Shown here: one piece after another, positions 37,978 through 50,756 of the stretch
Numbering within the stretch: position 1 is the first letter of the stretch
How the letters are laid out: each line of letters opens with the position of its first letter
Source: Perognathus longimembris pacificus
Taxonomy: Eukaryota > Chordata > Mammalia > Rodentia > Heteromyidae
Assembly (NCBI RefSeq): GCF_023159225.1
Contig: NC_063176.1
Coordinates: 31,041,786-31,105,785, forward strand
Length of the DNA: 64,000 bases
Reading direction: 5' to 3'
The notes under the pieces: model-generated
What the model was told of the DNA's origin: nothing
Databases searched by the model: none
What the model saw: only the letters and a program-made list of their open reading frames with translations
Translations under genes and position numbers: made by a program

Positions 37978-38289
37978 AGTAGTCATTAATTGGTATTTCA
38001 CCTAGTTTGCACCTTTTACCAGGGTGTCCACAACACACGTGATTAATTTATTTTTTAAATACAGACAAAAACATTTTAAAATAGGGCTAAAACTGCATAG
38101 CATACTGATAATTTGCATCTTGTGAAAGAAAAATCTACAGAATACAGGGCACACATTTTGACATGGCAACAAGTGTCAAAAGCTTTTAATTTTGACCCTG
38201 GAACTCAGTTCTGCATTTTGGAGATCACCTGTTTTAACCAAGGGAAAGAATACCTTGCTCACCACTTTGATTTTTCTTCAAAAATGTTT

Positions 38290-38480
38290 TTAATCAGCAC
38301 ATAATATTTTAATGCATTTACTGGCTGTAGTGTGATGCTTTGATATATGTATACATTATTTGATCATCAGCCTAGAGGATCCATCACCGAGTGCATTTGA
38401 TCATTTCTTTGTGCTTAGAATATTGAAATTTCTGTCTTCTAGCTATTTTGAAATAGTAAAGTACTGTCGAATGAAAATCA
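38290..38480. mobile_element. Possible L1 3' UTR-type relic, intron 1
   Basis: TGATGCTTTGATATATGTATACA, then GATCATTTCTTTGTGCTTAG and TCTAGCTATTTTGAAATA recall an ancient L1 3' region. It may continue after the SINE at 38900. Confidence 0.4.
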
Positions 38481-38607
38481 CTTTGGCCAGTCATTAACTC
38501 CCCTCTACTCACTTCTTCTGTGGATCAGCTCCACACTCCACATATGCGAGCTCACACCATTTTCCAGCAAGTTTTTTCTATACTCAAAGACTCAAATTTA
38601 TCATAAC

Positions 38608-38890
38608 CACTTTTTTTCCTTTTTCCTGTGTGTGTGTGCATGAGTGTGTGAGTGTGTGCTGTCTTGGAGCATGAACTCAGGCCCTGGACACTGTCCCCAA
38701 GCTTTTGTGCCCAAGGTAAGAGCTCTCCCACTTGAGCCACAGCTACTCTTCTAGCTTCATAACTGGAGATGAGTCTCAGAGGTGCTGAGACTCTACTGAG
38801 CTAGCTGGCTTTGATCTATGGATCTGTGATCCTCAGATCTCATTCTCCAGAGTTGTTAGGATTACAGGCACGAGCCACGGGTGCCCAGTT
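38608..38890 (-). repeat. Composite SINE, intron 1
   Basis: Antisense Geo body (CACTTGAGCCACAGCTAC) and head (AGGATTACAGGCACGAGCC). It has a (TGTG)n tract at its tail side. Confidence 0.8.
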
Positions 38891-39200
38891 TTCCTAGTTA
38901 TAGAAGAGACTTTTCACCTTGACAAGTCCATATATTCATGCACTGTATCTTGATCAGACTCATCCCTATATCACTCACTTTCACAGACAGTCAACAAACT
39001 TCATTATTACATTTTCATGTGAGTACAAAAAGTATTTGGACACAAATCACCATCCTTCTGCCTCTCCATGCACCTCCCCACTTCCATTCCAACCCAATCC
39101 AACTACTCTCTCTACAGGATCTATTTCACATTCCTGTCATTCTTTTGTTTTGACCTGTGTAAGTAGCCTCTGATCTTCCACCAGATAGAGACTGAAATGA

Positions 39201-39356
39201 GGGGGCTGAGAATGTGGTTTAGTAGTACAGTGCTTGCCTAATATGCATGAAAGCCCTGGGTTTGATTCCACAGTAAGACATAAAAAACTGGAAGTGGCGC
39301 GCTGTGGCTCAAGTGGGACAGTGCTAGCCTTAGGGACTGGCAAAAAAAAAAAAAAA
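39201..39356 (+). repeat. IDL-Geo SINE, internally shortened, intron 1
   Basis: Left monomer complete. The right monomer jumps from GCTAGCCTTA to GGGACTGGC, then A15. Confidence 0.85.
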
Positions 39357-39670
39357 GCATAAAATGGGACACTATTTAGAGAAAAAACAACAACTCATCT
39401 CTTCCTCCTCTTATCTTCAGCTGCTTCTAGAATTCTGAACATTCAGAGGAGGAATAAAATTTAAATACATTGCACACAATATAATTAAAGTTGCCTAAAT
39501 AAATGCTCACTCCAATGTACTTGTTAAGCGATATGAAGAAAATAGCATTAAGCAGGATACACACAGAAAACCACAACATCACAAAACAGGCAATTCAATC
39601 TTATCTTCAACCTTTCCCTCTAACACTAATTCTAGCCATGTTTCTGAGCAAATAATATTCTGCTTGCTTT

Positions 39671-39884
39671 TTTTTTTTTTTTTTTTTTTTTGGCCAGTCC
39701 TGGGCCTTGGACTCAGGGCCTGAGCACTGCCCCTGGCTTCCTTTTTGCTCAAGGCTAGCACTCTGGCACTTGAGCCACAGTGCCCCTTCTGGCCGTTTTC
39801 TGTGTATGTGGTGCTGGGGAATCGAACCCAGGGCCTCATGTATACGAGGCAAGCTCTCTCGCCACTAGGCCATATCCCCAGCCC
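39671..39884 (-). repeat. IDL-Geo SINE with target-site duplication, intron 1
   Basis: An antisense dimer with a long T tail, flanked by TCTGCTTGCTTT at 39659-39670 and 39885-39896. Confidence 0.92.
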
Positions 39885-40584
39885 TCTGCTTGCTTTATAT
39901 CCCAAATTCCCCTAATAAACATCACCTGTTCATCCACCTCCCTGGTCTGTTCCCTGGAGAATCTTATTCAGAAAATATAGAACGCAGATACAAAGGTATA
40001 GTGTTCTTATTCTCCCCTTGACTTGACTTGTTAGGGAGGTTACAGAGCATAACCTGTCCTTATTACAAGTGCTGGTTAACCATTATTTACTCATCACATA
40101 CATTCCTAGTCATCCTTTGAGCCATTTTAGCTTGAGCACAGAGTAAAAAAGAAACTGGGAACAGTTTGAACAGGCATTCTCTGCTCTGTTCTCATGAAAG
40201 TCTTGAGCATGGTTCAGTGACTGTCAGTGCATTCCCAGTGAGTGTCTTTCCCCATACAACCAACTCACCCAAACTCAAGAAATATATAAAATTACTCTCC
40301 ATGTGTATTCCTACTGCTTGGTCAAAGTTAGATGATCCACAAATCACTGTGGATCATTTTATATATCAGGCTTGAGAAGCCCAACTTGTTGTTTTGTTTT
40401 TTTTTTTTCTCCTTACAAGTAGAAATGCAAGACATATATTTGATAAAACGGAAGCAGGCACTTTCAGCTTGTGATGATATCATTCTGCTTTATTAATACA
40501 GAGCACTTGCTTCTCCAGGCCAAAAAGATTCTTTCAACAAAGCATTGTTTTCTCTGCTACATGATTCATAAGAGTAATGATTAA

Positions 40585-40745
40585 AAGCAGAGTCACTGGA
40601 ACCAGCTGCCAATGTCAATTCCTGGCACCCCCACTTCCCAGCTAAACTTGCTCAAGGGGTGTTGTGAAGATCAACTGAATTAATATATTTAAATCTCTAC
40701 AATAATAGGTGGATCATAGTAAGTGCTAAATAAAGGTTACCTACT
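40585..40745 (+). repeat. MIR element, intron 1
   Basis: GCAGAGTCACTGGAACCAG, GTGTTGTGAAGATCAACTGAA and CATAGTAAGTGCTAAATAAA match MIR from core to tail. Confidence 0.65.
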
Positions 40746-41040
40746 GGTCAACTTACTTAGAAAAAGTTCTCTCAACTAGAGCACTTATTTATAATGTCTC
40801 TATTGAGAATTTTTGTGCACATTTGATACCACCACATTTGATTACCCTTTAATTTCTTAAATTCTTCACTCACACTCAACCACTCAATTACCCTCCTCTT
40901 AGCTTTCTGGTGAACCAGGGAAGCTTCTAGGCAACCAGATAGCTAAAGGACAGCAATGCCTTCTTCTCTCTCAGCTCTTCCCAGGTGAAGGTCTAGCAAC
41001 CAAGAGCATAAGGTTCTAATCAACAATTTCACATGAAGTA

Positions 41041-41241
41041 TTTATTTATTTAGCCAGTTGTAGCCCTTGGACTTAGGGACTGAGCACTGTCCCTGGCTTC
41101 TTTTTGCTCAAGGCTAGCACTCTACCACTTGAGCCACAGCACCACTTCTGGCTTTTTCTATATATGTGGTGCTGAGGAATCGAACCCAGGGCTTCATGTA
41201 TATGAGGCAAGCACTCTTGCCACTAGGCCATATTCTCAGCC
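41041..41241 (-). repeat. IDL-Geo SINE, intron 1
   Basis: An antisense dimer with a (TATT)n tail. CACATGAAG recurs at both sides (41032 and 41242). Confidence 0.88.
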
Positions 41242-42593
41242 CACATGAAGCATTTTAAATGTGTTTTTCAAGAATATCATTCATAATCCTAAGACTTAGC
41301 CATATCATCATGAAGCTGATCATCTTTTGCGAATAAGCCTCAGGACTGCCAAACTTTACTTGACCTGATTTCCTGCCACAGATAGGGACTCTGTCTTGAG
41401 AAGTAACCAAAGTATGCTTCAAAAACCACACACCAGGAAACCAAGTGTTCCAAGTTCAATGATGGCCCTACAGGTACAGGAAACCAAAAAGAATGTGTTA
41501 TATCTAGGTACTGTCTAGAGCTGAATGAACTGCCTGCTGTCCTAAAAGAATACTTCTTATTTTATTTAAAACAATATTTTAAAAATTAAAATTTACCTGA
41601 ATTACAAAAGATAAAAGTCTCTATTGCCAACTTCAGTTTATTATATTTTTCTGCAAGACATTAAGGGCAGAATTCCTCACTACTGTGGTATGCCAAAATT
41701 AGAACACAACCTACCTACGAAGTATTTTATTATATTCAAGCCACTTGAAAACAGACTAAGTTTCAAGAACTCTGTTTTCCTTAATTCCCAAGGTAAATAC
41801 AGGATAATGAATTCTCTTAGGCCTAGTTAACACTGAAAATTTTCTGAGGTCATCATCAATTAATAAACACCTTAAAATACACACATGCTCACTTGTCTAA
41901 AAGTCAGAAAAATCCTTATGCATAGTCCTTTCAAGATGTTCTCTATGTTTATGTCCTTCAAACTCAACATGCATGAGAATCTCCTAAATTCCTCCCTTTC
42001 AGCTTCTGATCCTATAGGTCCAGAATGGAGCTCCAGGATCTGCATGTCCAACAGTGTTTGCAGATAGTTTGTGGAGAGTGTACTCTAGCTACTATACAGG
42101 AAGCATACTTTGAATATACTATACTAAGTAGCTTTACTTCCAAATGTAAAGGTCAACTGGAGACGGAATACTTTATTCAGCATTACATTATTAGGAAAGT
42201 CATGTCCTTGGAATATATAAATCACTACTATTTACCAATGACTTGACAGCTAACACAAATCAACCCTCATGTACCAGGACTGGAATGAACTAGAATGACT
42301 AGTTTACATAAAAATCACCAGGTTAGTGATTAAGGTTAGTGATTTAAGTTAAGAATTGATTCTGTAGGTTTAAATATTGTTACAACTATTTCAACCAGCT
42401 TCCCAAAAGCCAGACCAGGAAGAATGGCGGGTATTCACTCATCACTCAATGTATAACTTTCTTCTCAATCACAATGAGAACCCACTGAATATCTACGTTC
42501 TTATAGGCTCCAACCCTTGTAAGACAGGAAAAGCATCTACTGGGATTAATAACTATTAATAGGAGCAGTTTTCTAAATACAAAGTTGGAAATC

Positions 42594-42890
42594 CAACCAG
42601 GCACTGGCTTCTCATGCCTGGATTTAATCATAATGACTCAGGAGACTCAGATCCAGAGGAAACAGGTTCAAAACAAATCTAGGTGGTCCCCATAAGACTC
42701 CATCATTAAAAGAACCAGTGAAAACTAGGGCTGGAGGTGTGACTCAAGTGGCAGCGTGCCAGCTTAGCAAGGAAGTGAAGCAAGACATGAGGAAATATAC
42801 CCAAGGCCTAACATATGAAACTGTAACCTCAATGTATGTAATTAATAAGGTAAAAAAAATTAAATCAACAATAACAACAACAAATAAGTT
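42594..42890 (+). repeat. Diverged composite SINE followed by an L1 3' stub, intron 1
   Basis: GGCACTGGCTTCTCATGCCTGG to GTGACTCAAGTGGCAGC, then CCTAACATATGAAACTGTAACC, which is the last about 70 bp of the L1 3' UTR seen elsewhere. 42900-43945 shows nothing named. Confidence 0.6.
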
Positions 42891-43949
42891 GTGTGAGCTC
42901 CTTCATAGTAATTAGTGACTAGAAAGTCTCTGATTTGTACGTACAGACAGCCCTGCCAGACGCCCAGGGAGCACTTGTAAAACTTGGGACTTGCCCCTAT
43001 GTGTGTCATTTCTGACCCACCCACTTCTCCAATACCCTCTACAAGGGGTTTATGCCAGGGCTATATGGTCATTGTCTCCCAGGTTCTTAATACCTCAGAT
43101 GCCCAGATAGCATGTTGACAGGGCTCCCTTAGGCAATAATTGTCTTGAAACCTACAAAAAAAAAGATGTTTTCTTCACTGAAAAAGAACTTAAGTGTAAG
43201 CAGTATATATGGATGTATCTAAGAGAGATTTTTGTGCTGACAAGGACAATTTATTTAGTGGGAGGACTTGGAATCTTAAGTAATAAAATTACATAATCGT
43301 CCCTGTTCCCCTTTCCATAGGATGTGGTGAATAATCACCCTGTGCTTTTGTGTGCTGTTTCATAGTTTCTGTTCTTTTATCTTCTTGAACTAGATAACCA
43401 GAAGACATGCATAGTCCAGTTTTGCATATGTACATTTTAGATATACACTCTTTCACTCACCATGCTGACTGAAACTGGCAATTTTTGATGGATATTCTCA
43501 TGAAAGGATCCATTATACAAAGTTATAAAAAGTGAAATCATATATTCACTTTTACCACTCACAAAGAAATATTTGAAATAATTTTGTCATTCTTAAGGAA
43601 AAGGTAAACCAAAACCAAGCATGCTATCCTCATACATCTTGAGAAAATGCTCAAGCCAAGCTCATTTCATTCTTGATTCATTCCACAAACATGTCCTGAA
43701 AAAAAATCTATGGTATGTCAGATGCCATGGGAAATGCTGTGGGGTAAAATAAACAGATTCTCTCACCCAGACTGAGGGAAAGGACTGTATAGCAAAAAGA
43801 CAAGGGTTTCATTCCATTTCTAATGGTTTGACTTTGAAGGAAGACAGAGGAATAAAATATGATTATACTACATAGGTATATTACTAAACTAGTTTAACAC
43901 TAGCAAAAATTATTTTACTGTTTCCAAACATCTATTAAACACAGTTTCT

Positions 43950-44172
43950 GGGCTGGGAATGTGGCTTAGTGGTAAAGTGCTTGCCTAGCATGCATGAAGC
44001 ACTGAGTTCCATTCCTCAGCACCACATAAACAGAAAAAGCCAGAAGTGGCACTGTGGCTCAAGTGGTAGAGCACTAGCCTAGAGCAAAAAGAAGCTCAGG
44101 GACAGTGCTCAGGCCCTGAGTTCAAGCCCCAGAACTGGCAAAAACAAAACAAAACAAAACAAACAAACAAAA
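43950..44172 (+). repeat. IDL-Geo SINE, intron 1
   Basis: GGGCTGGGAATGTGGCTTAGT to CCAGAACTGGC with an (AAAAC)n tail. Confidence 0.9.
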
Positions 44173-44316
44173 ACACTAAAACTAAAAGTATAAATCGTCT
44201 GGAAATATACACATAGCAAGTACATTCAAATATTTGTATTAAACTACTTTAGAAACATTCATTAGATGTCAATAGAAGATTTTCATAAGATTTGATATAT
44301 GAAAATGAAATGTATT

Positions 44317-44547
44317 TATTTTTGTGCTAGTTCTTGGGTTGAACTCAGGGCCTGGTGCTATCACTGAGATATTTTGCTCAAGGCTAGACTTCTACCACTT
44401 AAGCCACAGCCTACTTCCTACTCTATGGTGGTTAACTGGTGATAGAATCTCAAGGACTTTCCTGCTTGGACTAGTTTTGAACCATAATCCTTAGATCTCA
44501 GCCTCCTGAGTAGCTAGGATTACACCTGTGAGCCACTAGTGCCTGGC
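44317..44547 (-). repeat. Composite SINE, intron 1
   Basis: Antisense TTGAACTCAGGGCCTGG, ACTTAAGCCACAGCC and TCAGCCTCCTGAGTAGCTAG. Confidence 0.8.
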
Positions 44548-44942
44548 ATAACATTTATTTTTAAGTAAATGCTACACTTAACATGACTACAGTATCCACT
44601 GATCCATCTGTCAGCAATAGACTAACCATCTTCCTTTCTGCTATCCCTCATTCTCACATGATCTTTCATCTTTACTTAGTTTCAGTCTTAGTGTCAGTAC
44701 TGCCAAGCTTGTATTGTTTCAAATTCTTACCTTGCTTATATTAAAATCAGATACATCGAATGTATACATTCTACTCCAGTATTTACAGGTTGAAAGTAGG
44801 AGATTAGCTTCCCTTGAAATTATCAACTGGAAACCATGAGGTTGTCATTCATGCTGACTATACTCCTAAATTTAAATGAATTGATGATCTAAATGGTCTT
44901 CAGGAAACAGAGTGTTAAAGTCCATCTAGAATAACTCAGTGA

Positions 44943-45293
44943 CCTAGGTGCCAGTAGCTTATATCTTTAATCCTAACTCCTTGGGAGGCTGAACTAAGGA
45001 AGACAACATCTGAGGCCAGTCTGGGTTGAAAAAAAAAAAATCAAACCAGGCACTGGTGGTTCATGCCTGTAATCCTAGTTACTCAAGTGGCTGAGATCTG
45101 AGGATCACAGTTTGAAGTCAGCCAGGGCAGGAAAAGTCCATGAGACTCTTATCTCCCATGAACTACTCAAAAAAGCTGGAGGTGGCTCAAGTGGTAGAGC
45201 ACTCACCTTGAGCAAAAGAAGTTCAGAGACAGCTAGAAGGCCTAGAATCCAATCCCTGGGACAAACAAAGAAATAAAAATAAATCATATTTTT
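44943..45293 (+). repeat. B1-like SINE then composite SINE in tandem, intron 1
   Basis: A B1-like copy with an A12 tail (44943-45042) is followed directly by a composite copy (45043-45293), as if the second landed in the first's tail. Confidence 0.75.
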
Positions 45294-47172
45294 ATAAGTA
45301 AGTACTGAAAGGCTTCCATGATCCCAAGTGATACAAAGTCCTGAATCTAGGTATCATCACCTGATACTTCAGATATTAAGTGTCACAAGACAAACTTTAC
45401 TGTGTATGTTGCCAGGTGTCAGAGCAGAAAAAAAGAAAGGAGTATTAAAATACTTGCAGTAGATAAGCAAGTAAATTCTGAAGTGACTTTAGCACACTGG
45501 TAAGCAGTCATTTTGAAACTTGAGCCAGAACAACTTTTTAAAGTTTTACAACATAAACTTTCGAGTGCTAACTTTGCTCACTCAAACCAAGGAAGACAGC
45601 TTTAGCACCACATGTCAAACATTGTATGTGTGTGTAAAACATGATAAACACACTGAATTATGGATTGAAAGATAGCCTTTAAAAGATCACTAGGAAGATA
45701 AAGGGGAATGAACTAAAATAATTCAATATTAGCATCCAAAAGCAGAAGCTACTGGGTGATTTAAAATGTTAAAAATGTTATACAAGTATTATTTCTCAGT
45801 GATTAAAATTACTTTAGCACATGACTTAGTACAAAGGAAGCACAGTGTGCTTATGCTAATTAAGACGCCACAATATACATCTTTAAATATGCATATTAGA
45901 TAAATACCAATAACTCAATGTCAAACTATAATATTAATAAGAAACTGACCTTCATTGGAATAATAAGATTCAACTATGTTGAAAGCAATATTTAGCAGAA
46001 AGAACACCAACTCTGTTAATGGGTTTACAACTGGCTAATTACCATAGCTTTTATCCTCTTATTCTGAGTCTGTTTCCTATCTCACGAAGTCTTCTAAGGG
46101 GTTTAACACACTACAAGTGCCTACTAACATCATACATTAATAATGTCTGCTGTGCTCCTGCCACAGGAATGAATTATGATAGATGCTTGAATAACCCTAG
46201 AAACAAAACAAATAAAAATCTCTGCCTTGCAGAGTTTACTTTCAAGTGTTTATTTACTTTACCTTGTCCTAGATGCAACTCTGCATAATATGGGGCTCAA
46301 TAAGAGCCCTAGAAACAAGTAAATAAATAAATAAAATATCAATTCAAATTCAAATTCACAAGAACCTACAAGGATCTAGGAAAAGGAAAGACATGGAAGT
46401 GAAAAGGGAGAAGAAGAAAGGCTATTCAGAAGTGAAAACATCTTATGCAAGTCTTGATGTAAATGTCTTGAATCCTGATAAGAGAGATTCATGGATTTTG
46501 GAAAGGAGAGTCTGGGAAATCCAACTTTACTATAGTACTTTTGAGTAGTTCATTTGAAGCTGGAGTTTCTAATACAAATTGAGTAGTGATGGGAAATTAA
46601 AGTGGAAGTCTACATTAGGACTATACTAAGAGTAAATGTTAAAAAAAAAAAAGTTATATTCAGTTTGGAAGACTTGAATCACTGACCTATTTGAGAAGAG
46701 TGTGACATAATGTTGATGCTTAGATTTCTTTGCAACAAGTGTGAAAGATACATTGGAGTGAGGAAAAAAGAGAAGGGACAACTGGGAAAAACTATGTAAT
46801 AGGCTTCAGAAAACAGTTTACCAATAACCTACAAGAAGCTGGATTGTTAGAAACGTGCAACTCTGAGCACACATCTCTGACAAGAGCAGCACTCACGGCA
46901 AAGCTACAACTTGCTAAGAGCTACATTCTTATGCTCCTTTACAGATGAACCTACATCTCCTCTACTGGTTCTACCTCTATCATCTGTTCTAGATTCAGAC
47001 ACTTTTCTACACAAGCAAAGTAGGTATCTTAATTACAAACAATAGCAACTACAAAAATCTTAACTAAAAAGTATCACAGGTAAGTAGAATCTTTGTGATG
47101 AAAACACTGGAGAATATCTCTCTTGGAAAAGTTGTTAGTGAAGAAAAAGGATATTATAAATAATATGATCAC
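45294..47172. other. Intron 1 segment, mostly unrecognised
   Basis: AT-rich. The segment near 46120-46250 (TGCTGTGCTCCTGCCACAGG to TTGCAGAGTTTACTTTCAAG) resembles an old dispersed repeat I cannot name. It contains copy A of the diverged repeat at 46991. Confidence 0.4.
46991..47079. repeat. Diverged dispersed repeat, copy A, intron 1
   Basis: Shares GCAAAGTAGG, TTACAAACAATAGCAACTAC and ATCTTAACTAAA in the same order with 48875-48970. Not a family I recognise. Confidence 0.75.
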
Positions 47173-47173
47173 A

Positions 47174-47388
47174 GGCTGGGGATATGGCCTAGTGGCAAGA
47201 GTGCTTGTCTTGAATACATGAGGCCCTGGGTTCAATTCCCCAGCACCGCATATACAGAAAATGGCCAGAAGTGGTGCTGTGGCTCAAGTGGCAGAATGCT
47301 ATCCTTGAGCAAAAAAGAAGCCAGGGACAGTGCTCAGACCCTGAGTTCAAGGCCCAGGACTGGCAAAAAAAAAAAAAAAAAAAAAAAA
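47174..47388 (+). repeat. IDL-Geo SINE, intron 1
   Basis: GGCTGGGGATATGGCCTAGTG to GGACTGGC with an A24 tail. Confidence 0.9.
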
Positions 47389-47714
47389 TCAAATATAACC
47401 TGTTTATATATAGCTATATATTTTATAGTCTCATTAAAGAAAATTAAAGTATTGTAAAATCATGCTAAACAATTGAATACTATGAACAGAAGAAAAAGAT
47501 TTCACAACATTTAGAACAGTTACAAACTCATTTGTACTTTCCTTTTCATAATCAAAGAAATAAAGATGGTGAAACCATTAAGTTGGTTTTACTCAGTAAA
47601 TGCAGTTGCATTTATCTCCCTCATTCATAAAAAGGCCGTAAGTGGAATGAGTAGATTTTAGGAAGACAAATTAGAGATTATCAGTATCAGATATTCCAGC
47701 AGATGTGACCACAG

Positions 47715-47812
47715 GAAATGATAAGAAAAAGAAAGGAAAAGGAAAGTAAAAGAAAAAAAAAGGAAAGAAGGAAAAAGAAAGAAGAGAGGGAGGGAAGGAA
47801 TAAGGAAAGCTG
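47715..47812. repeat. Purine-rich (GGAAA)n low-complexity tract, intron 1
   Basis: AAGAAAAAGAAAGGAAAAGG and similar, almost pure purine on the plus strand. 47813-48870 shows nothing named. Confidence 0.85.
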
Positions 47813-48874
47813 CTTTGCAGCTGTAACTATGAATCAAATATGATAACATCCATTATACAAATCCTTGTTTCTAGAGTTAATAAAGTCTCCTTCAGCACTG
47901 ACAATCTATTCAATTTATAGAATCCCCAACCAATCTTACTTGTAGTTTTGTTTTAATCCTTCACTGTAAATGATTTATAGCTTAACCAGACAACTAGCAA
48001 AACATGAAATGAAGGCTTGAATATATAGAGACATTTATTAACTTTTAAAATTGATTCTTATAAGTATATTTGTCTAACATATAAGCCATGTTCTATACTA
48101 TTGTCAGATTGTCAACATTTCCCTTCATCTTAATGGCAACAGCAAAATAAATTCCTATTCAACTGTTTGAATACTAAGTATGAAATATACTCAGTTTTCA
48201 CTACACCAGTTTTTATACATTCTCACATCCTGTTTCAGAGTATTTCAATTCCCCATTTTTTTCCACACAAGTTACTTTTTAGATACTCTGAAACAATGCA
48301 CACAGAATGCTCTCATTTTAATAAAAGAAACTATGTCAATATAAATCTGTACAATATATTTGTAATGAGAAAAGGAAACAATTCGAAAAAGTTATCTTTT
48401 GGAGTGCACTGGATTGGAGGCTCTTGAGCATGAGTTATTCTGCTTGGCAAGTCCACACAGTTGTTTTGTTTTGTTTTGTTAATGATACTTTGCAAAAATG
48501 AGACCCAGCCCCGTTTGAAGGTAAGTACTGTAATTCTGGAAAATAGAGAGCTCCTCTCCTCCTTGGTCTATATTTAATCATATAGATGGCATCCTACATA
48601 CCCGAGCTCATCTGGGTGCACAATTTAAGTATATCCTTCAAAGAAGTGTGTGGTCCCAAGTCTTCAATAAGACTCTAGACGCAAGGAATTTTTAACCAAC
48701 CCACGTCTCCGGACTGTGCCAGGTAAACGTGACACCTAAAGTTCTTCAAAATTAGTATTTGCGGGAAAGAACCTTAAAGTTTCTTTTTTTCTTCTTCTTT
48801 TCTTCTCAGTAGCACTCCTTTCAAAAATTATTTGTGTTTTAGTCCTTGGTTCAGCGATCTTAGGATAATGTTCC

Positions 48875-48970
48875 AGATTCAGGTATTTTTCTACTCTAGC
48901 AAAGTAGGCATCTTATTAGTTACAAACAATAGCAACTACAAAGCTGAAATCTTAACTAAAGGGTATCACA
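48875..48970. repeat. Diverged dispersed repeat, copy B, intron 1
   Basis: Partner of 46991-47079, about 1.9 kb away in the same orientation. It has a few small insertions. Confidence 0.75.
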
Positions 48971-49435
48971 CAAATACACTGGCCTTCCTAAAGATTATTT
49001 ACTGGCTGAAGTAAATCACCAGCCCTTTTTTCCCCTTCTTTCTCACCCTCAGGGATGGGAGTGGGCTGACTGCCAAAACGGCTTCAAGCCTACCGGATTT
49101 CACAACGGAATACTGGCACACCACGCTGGGGAGAAGTCGCATGTCCTGGGGGAGAGGGCGGGGGTGAGCCCCGGCGGGTGCGGGATCGACCTTTTTACAA
49201 ACACCAGCTCTCACAGAAGGTAAAAGGATTTATTTCTGGAAAGCAAGTAACTGCCAGTGGTGTAAAAGCTACTCCATTTTTAAAGGTCCAACCGCAGCCC
49301 AGAATCCTAGTGTTGAGGCAGTGCCATCAAACGTAAAGGAGAATGCACGAGGAAGGGGGGAGGGGGAACGGACTGGGGGCGCGTGGTGGAGCCGCAGGCT
49401 AGGACTCCAGCACGGGTCCCAGCGTGGAGGCTTAC

Positions 49436-49720
49436 CGGTACCGGTTCCTCCCCGGACACACGGCTCGGCATGATGGTCACGCCTCTCGAAGGGGCCAGCA
49501 CAGAGCCTTGCACAAATCTAAACAGTTGAGGGGCGAGTTCTATTTCCGATCTGTATTTGGAAAAGAAACAAAAACAAAAAAAAACAAATCCACTTCTAAG
49601 ATCCCAAACTCAGTTTCCAGAGCCGGCGTCCCAGCCTGGACCAGGGCCTATTTCGAACTCTCCATCCCCCCTCCCCCTCTCTCTTCCTCCTCCTTCCTCT
49701 CCCCGCCCTTCCCTAGGCTT
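49436..49720 (-). other. ATP10D: ATP10D non-coding exon 1 (5' end approximate)
   Basis: On the minus strand a GC-rich block ends at an excellent donor, GTAAGCC (49435 leftwards), after CCGGTACCG. It is the only strong donor near the CpG-rich promoter upstream of exon 2. The right edge is a guess, because no transcription start can be read from sequence alone. It contains ATGs at 49471 and 49665; see the uORF finding. Confidence 0.6.
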
Positions 49721-49800
49721 CCGCGCAGAGCCAATCACCGACCGCCCCGCCTCCAATGACGTAACCATGGGTGGAGCCTAGCTGCGGCCCGGCTTCCAGC
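49560..49800 (-). promoter_or_regulatory. ATP10D: Predicted ATP10D promoter, GC-rich, TATA-less
   Basis: GC-rich and CpG-containing in an AT-rich neighbourhood. It holds two CCAAT boxes in plus orientation (49731-49735 and 49753-49757), a CRE-like TGACGTAA at 49757-49764, and GC boxes (CCCCGCCC near 49701, CGCCCCGCC near 49743). No TATA box is seen. NF-Y and CREB/ATF are the expected binders of these motifs; binding is inference. Confidence 0.6.
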
Positions 49801-49860
49801 TCCAGCTGTGGAGCACAGCTGCCTGCCTGTGTGGAGCAGACTTCCCAGTGACCCAGAGCC

Positions 49861-50755
49861 CAATCAGTCCGCATTCGGACGCGCACCTTGACAGCCAACT
49901 GCTGTCCTTGTTATTCTTGTTTTAGCGGTCTAGATGTTCAACAATTCACCCATTTACCTAGACTTAGAGGACAAAGGTTAAAGCTAACCATTCAATTATA
50001 GTTTTGTAGGTAGAAAAAAATTGAAAGAGAAAAAATAACCCACAGTTCTGACTTGTCCTTTTTCTCATTCCTTCTATGCTTTCTATGCCTGAATTCATAC
50101 GCTTGGCAGGGTCTGTTTACTTAAAACACTTAAAAATATATTTTTACTCGTTAATACATTATAACAACCCATCTGGTCTGTCAAAACTTTTAACCAGCTT
50201 TAGGCTTTGTGCTAGAAGGAGTCCTTAGAAAACAGAACTTTCAGAACAGTTCAGGGGAGAATCTAAGTGGATGTTTTGTCCCACTTAAGCAAATAGAAGT
50301 GAAATAATAACTTCTAACGTCCTATTTTGTCCCTGTACCTTCCCTTGTCTCAAATGTTTCTTGAAGATATAGCAAAAATGAAATGATGCTACAAATGTCA
50401 GAGAGTGAACCCTTGCTAGAAAAGGCCAAGGGAACTAGTTGGAAAGCTTGAAAACTTTCCTAAACCAAGAGAGGCCAAACAAGTTTTTGCACCTACTGAG
50501 AAAGTATGTATGCCAGGTGGAGAGAAACAAGGTCTGGGTGTGTCTTTCTATGATGTCTGATCAAGGAAGTGTTTGGCAGCCAAGGGCAAATCTCTACAGC
50601 TTAGTCAACTCGAGGATAAAGCCTTAGTATATAACATATTGTCACTTTACATAGCCTCTGAAATTCCTCTTCCTAGTAGAAATTTTGACAGTCAGTCCTG
50701 TGTCTTTCATTTGATTGAAAAGGAAACCACGTTTCTATTATTCTTCTGAGGAGAG
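49861..50755. other. Intergenic, no recognised feature
   Basis: AT-rich DNA between the ATP10D promoter and the first intergenic SINE. Confidence 0.6.
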
Positions 50756-50756
50756 C

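Larger units (their letters stand above)
49125..49860. other. CpG-rich block at the ATP10D 5' end
   Basis: CG dinucleotides cluster here (for example 49140-49190, 49360-49480 and 49700-49750) in an otherwise CpG-poor neighbourhood. This is the signature of a CpG-island promoter. Confidence 0.7.
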
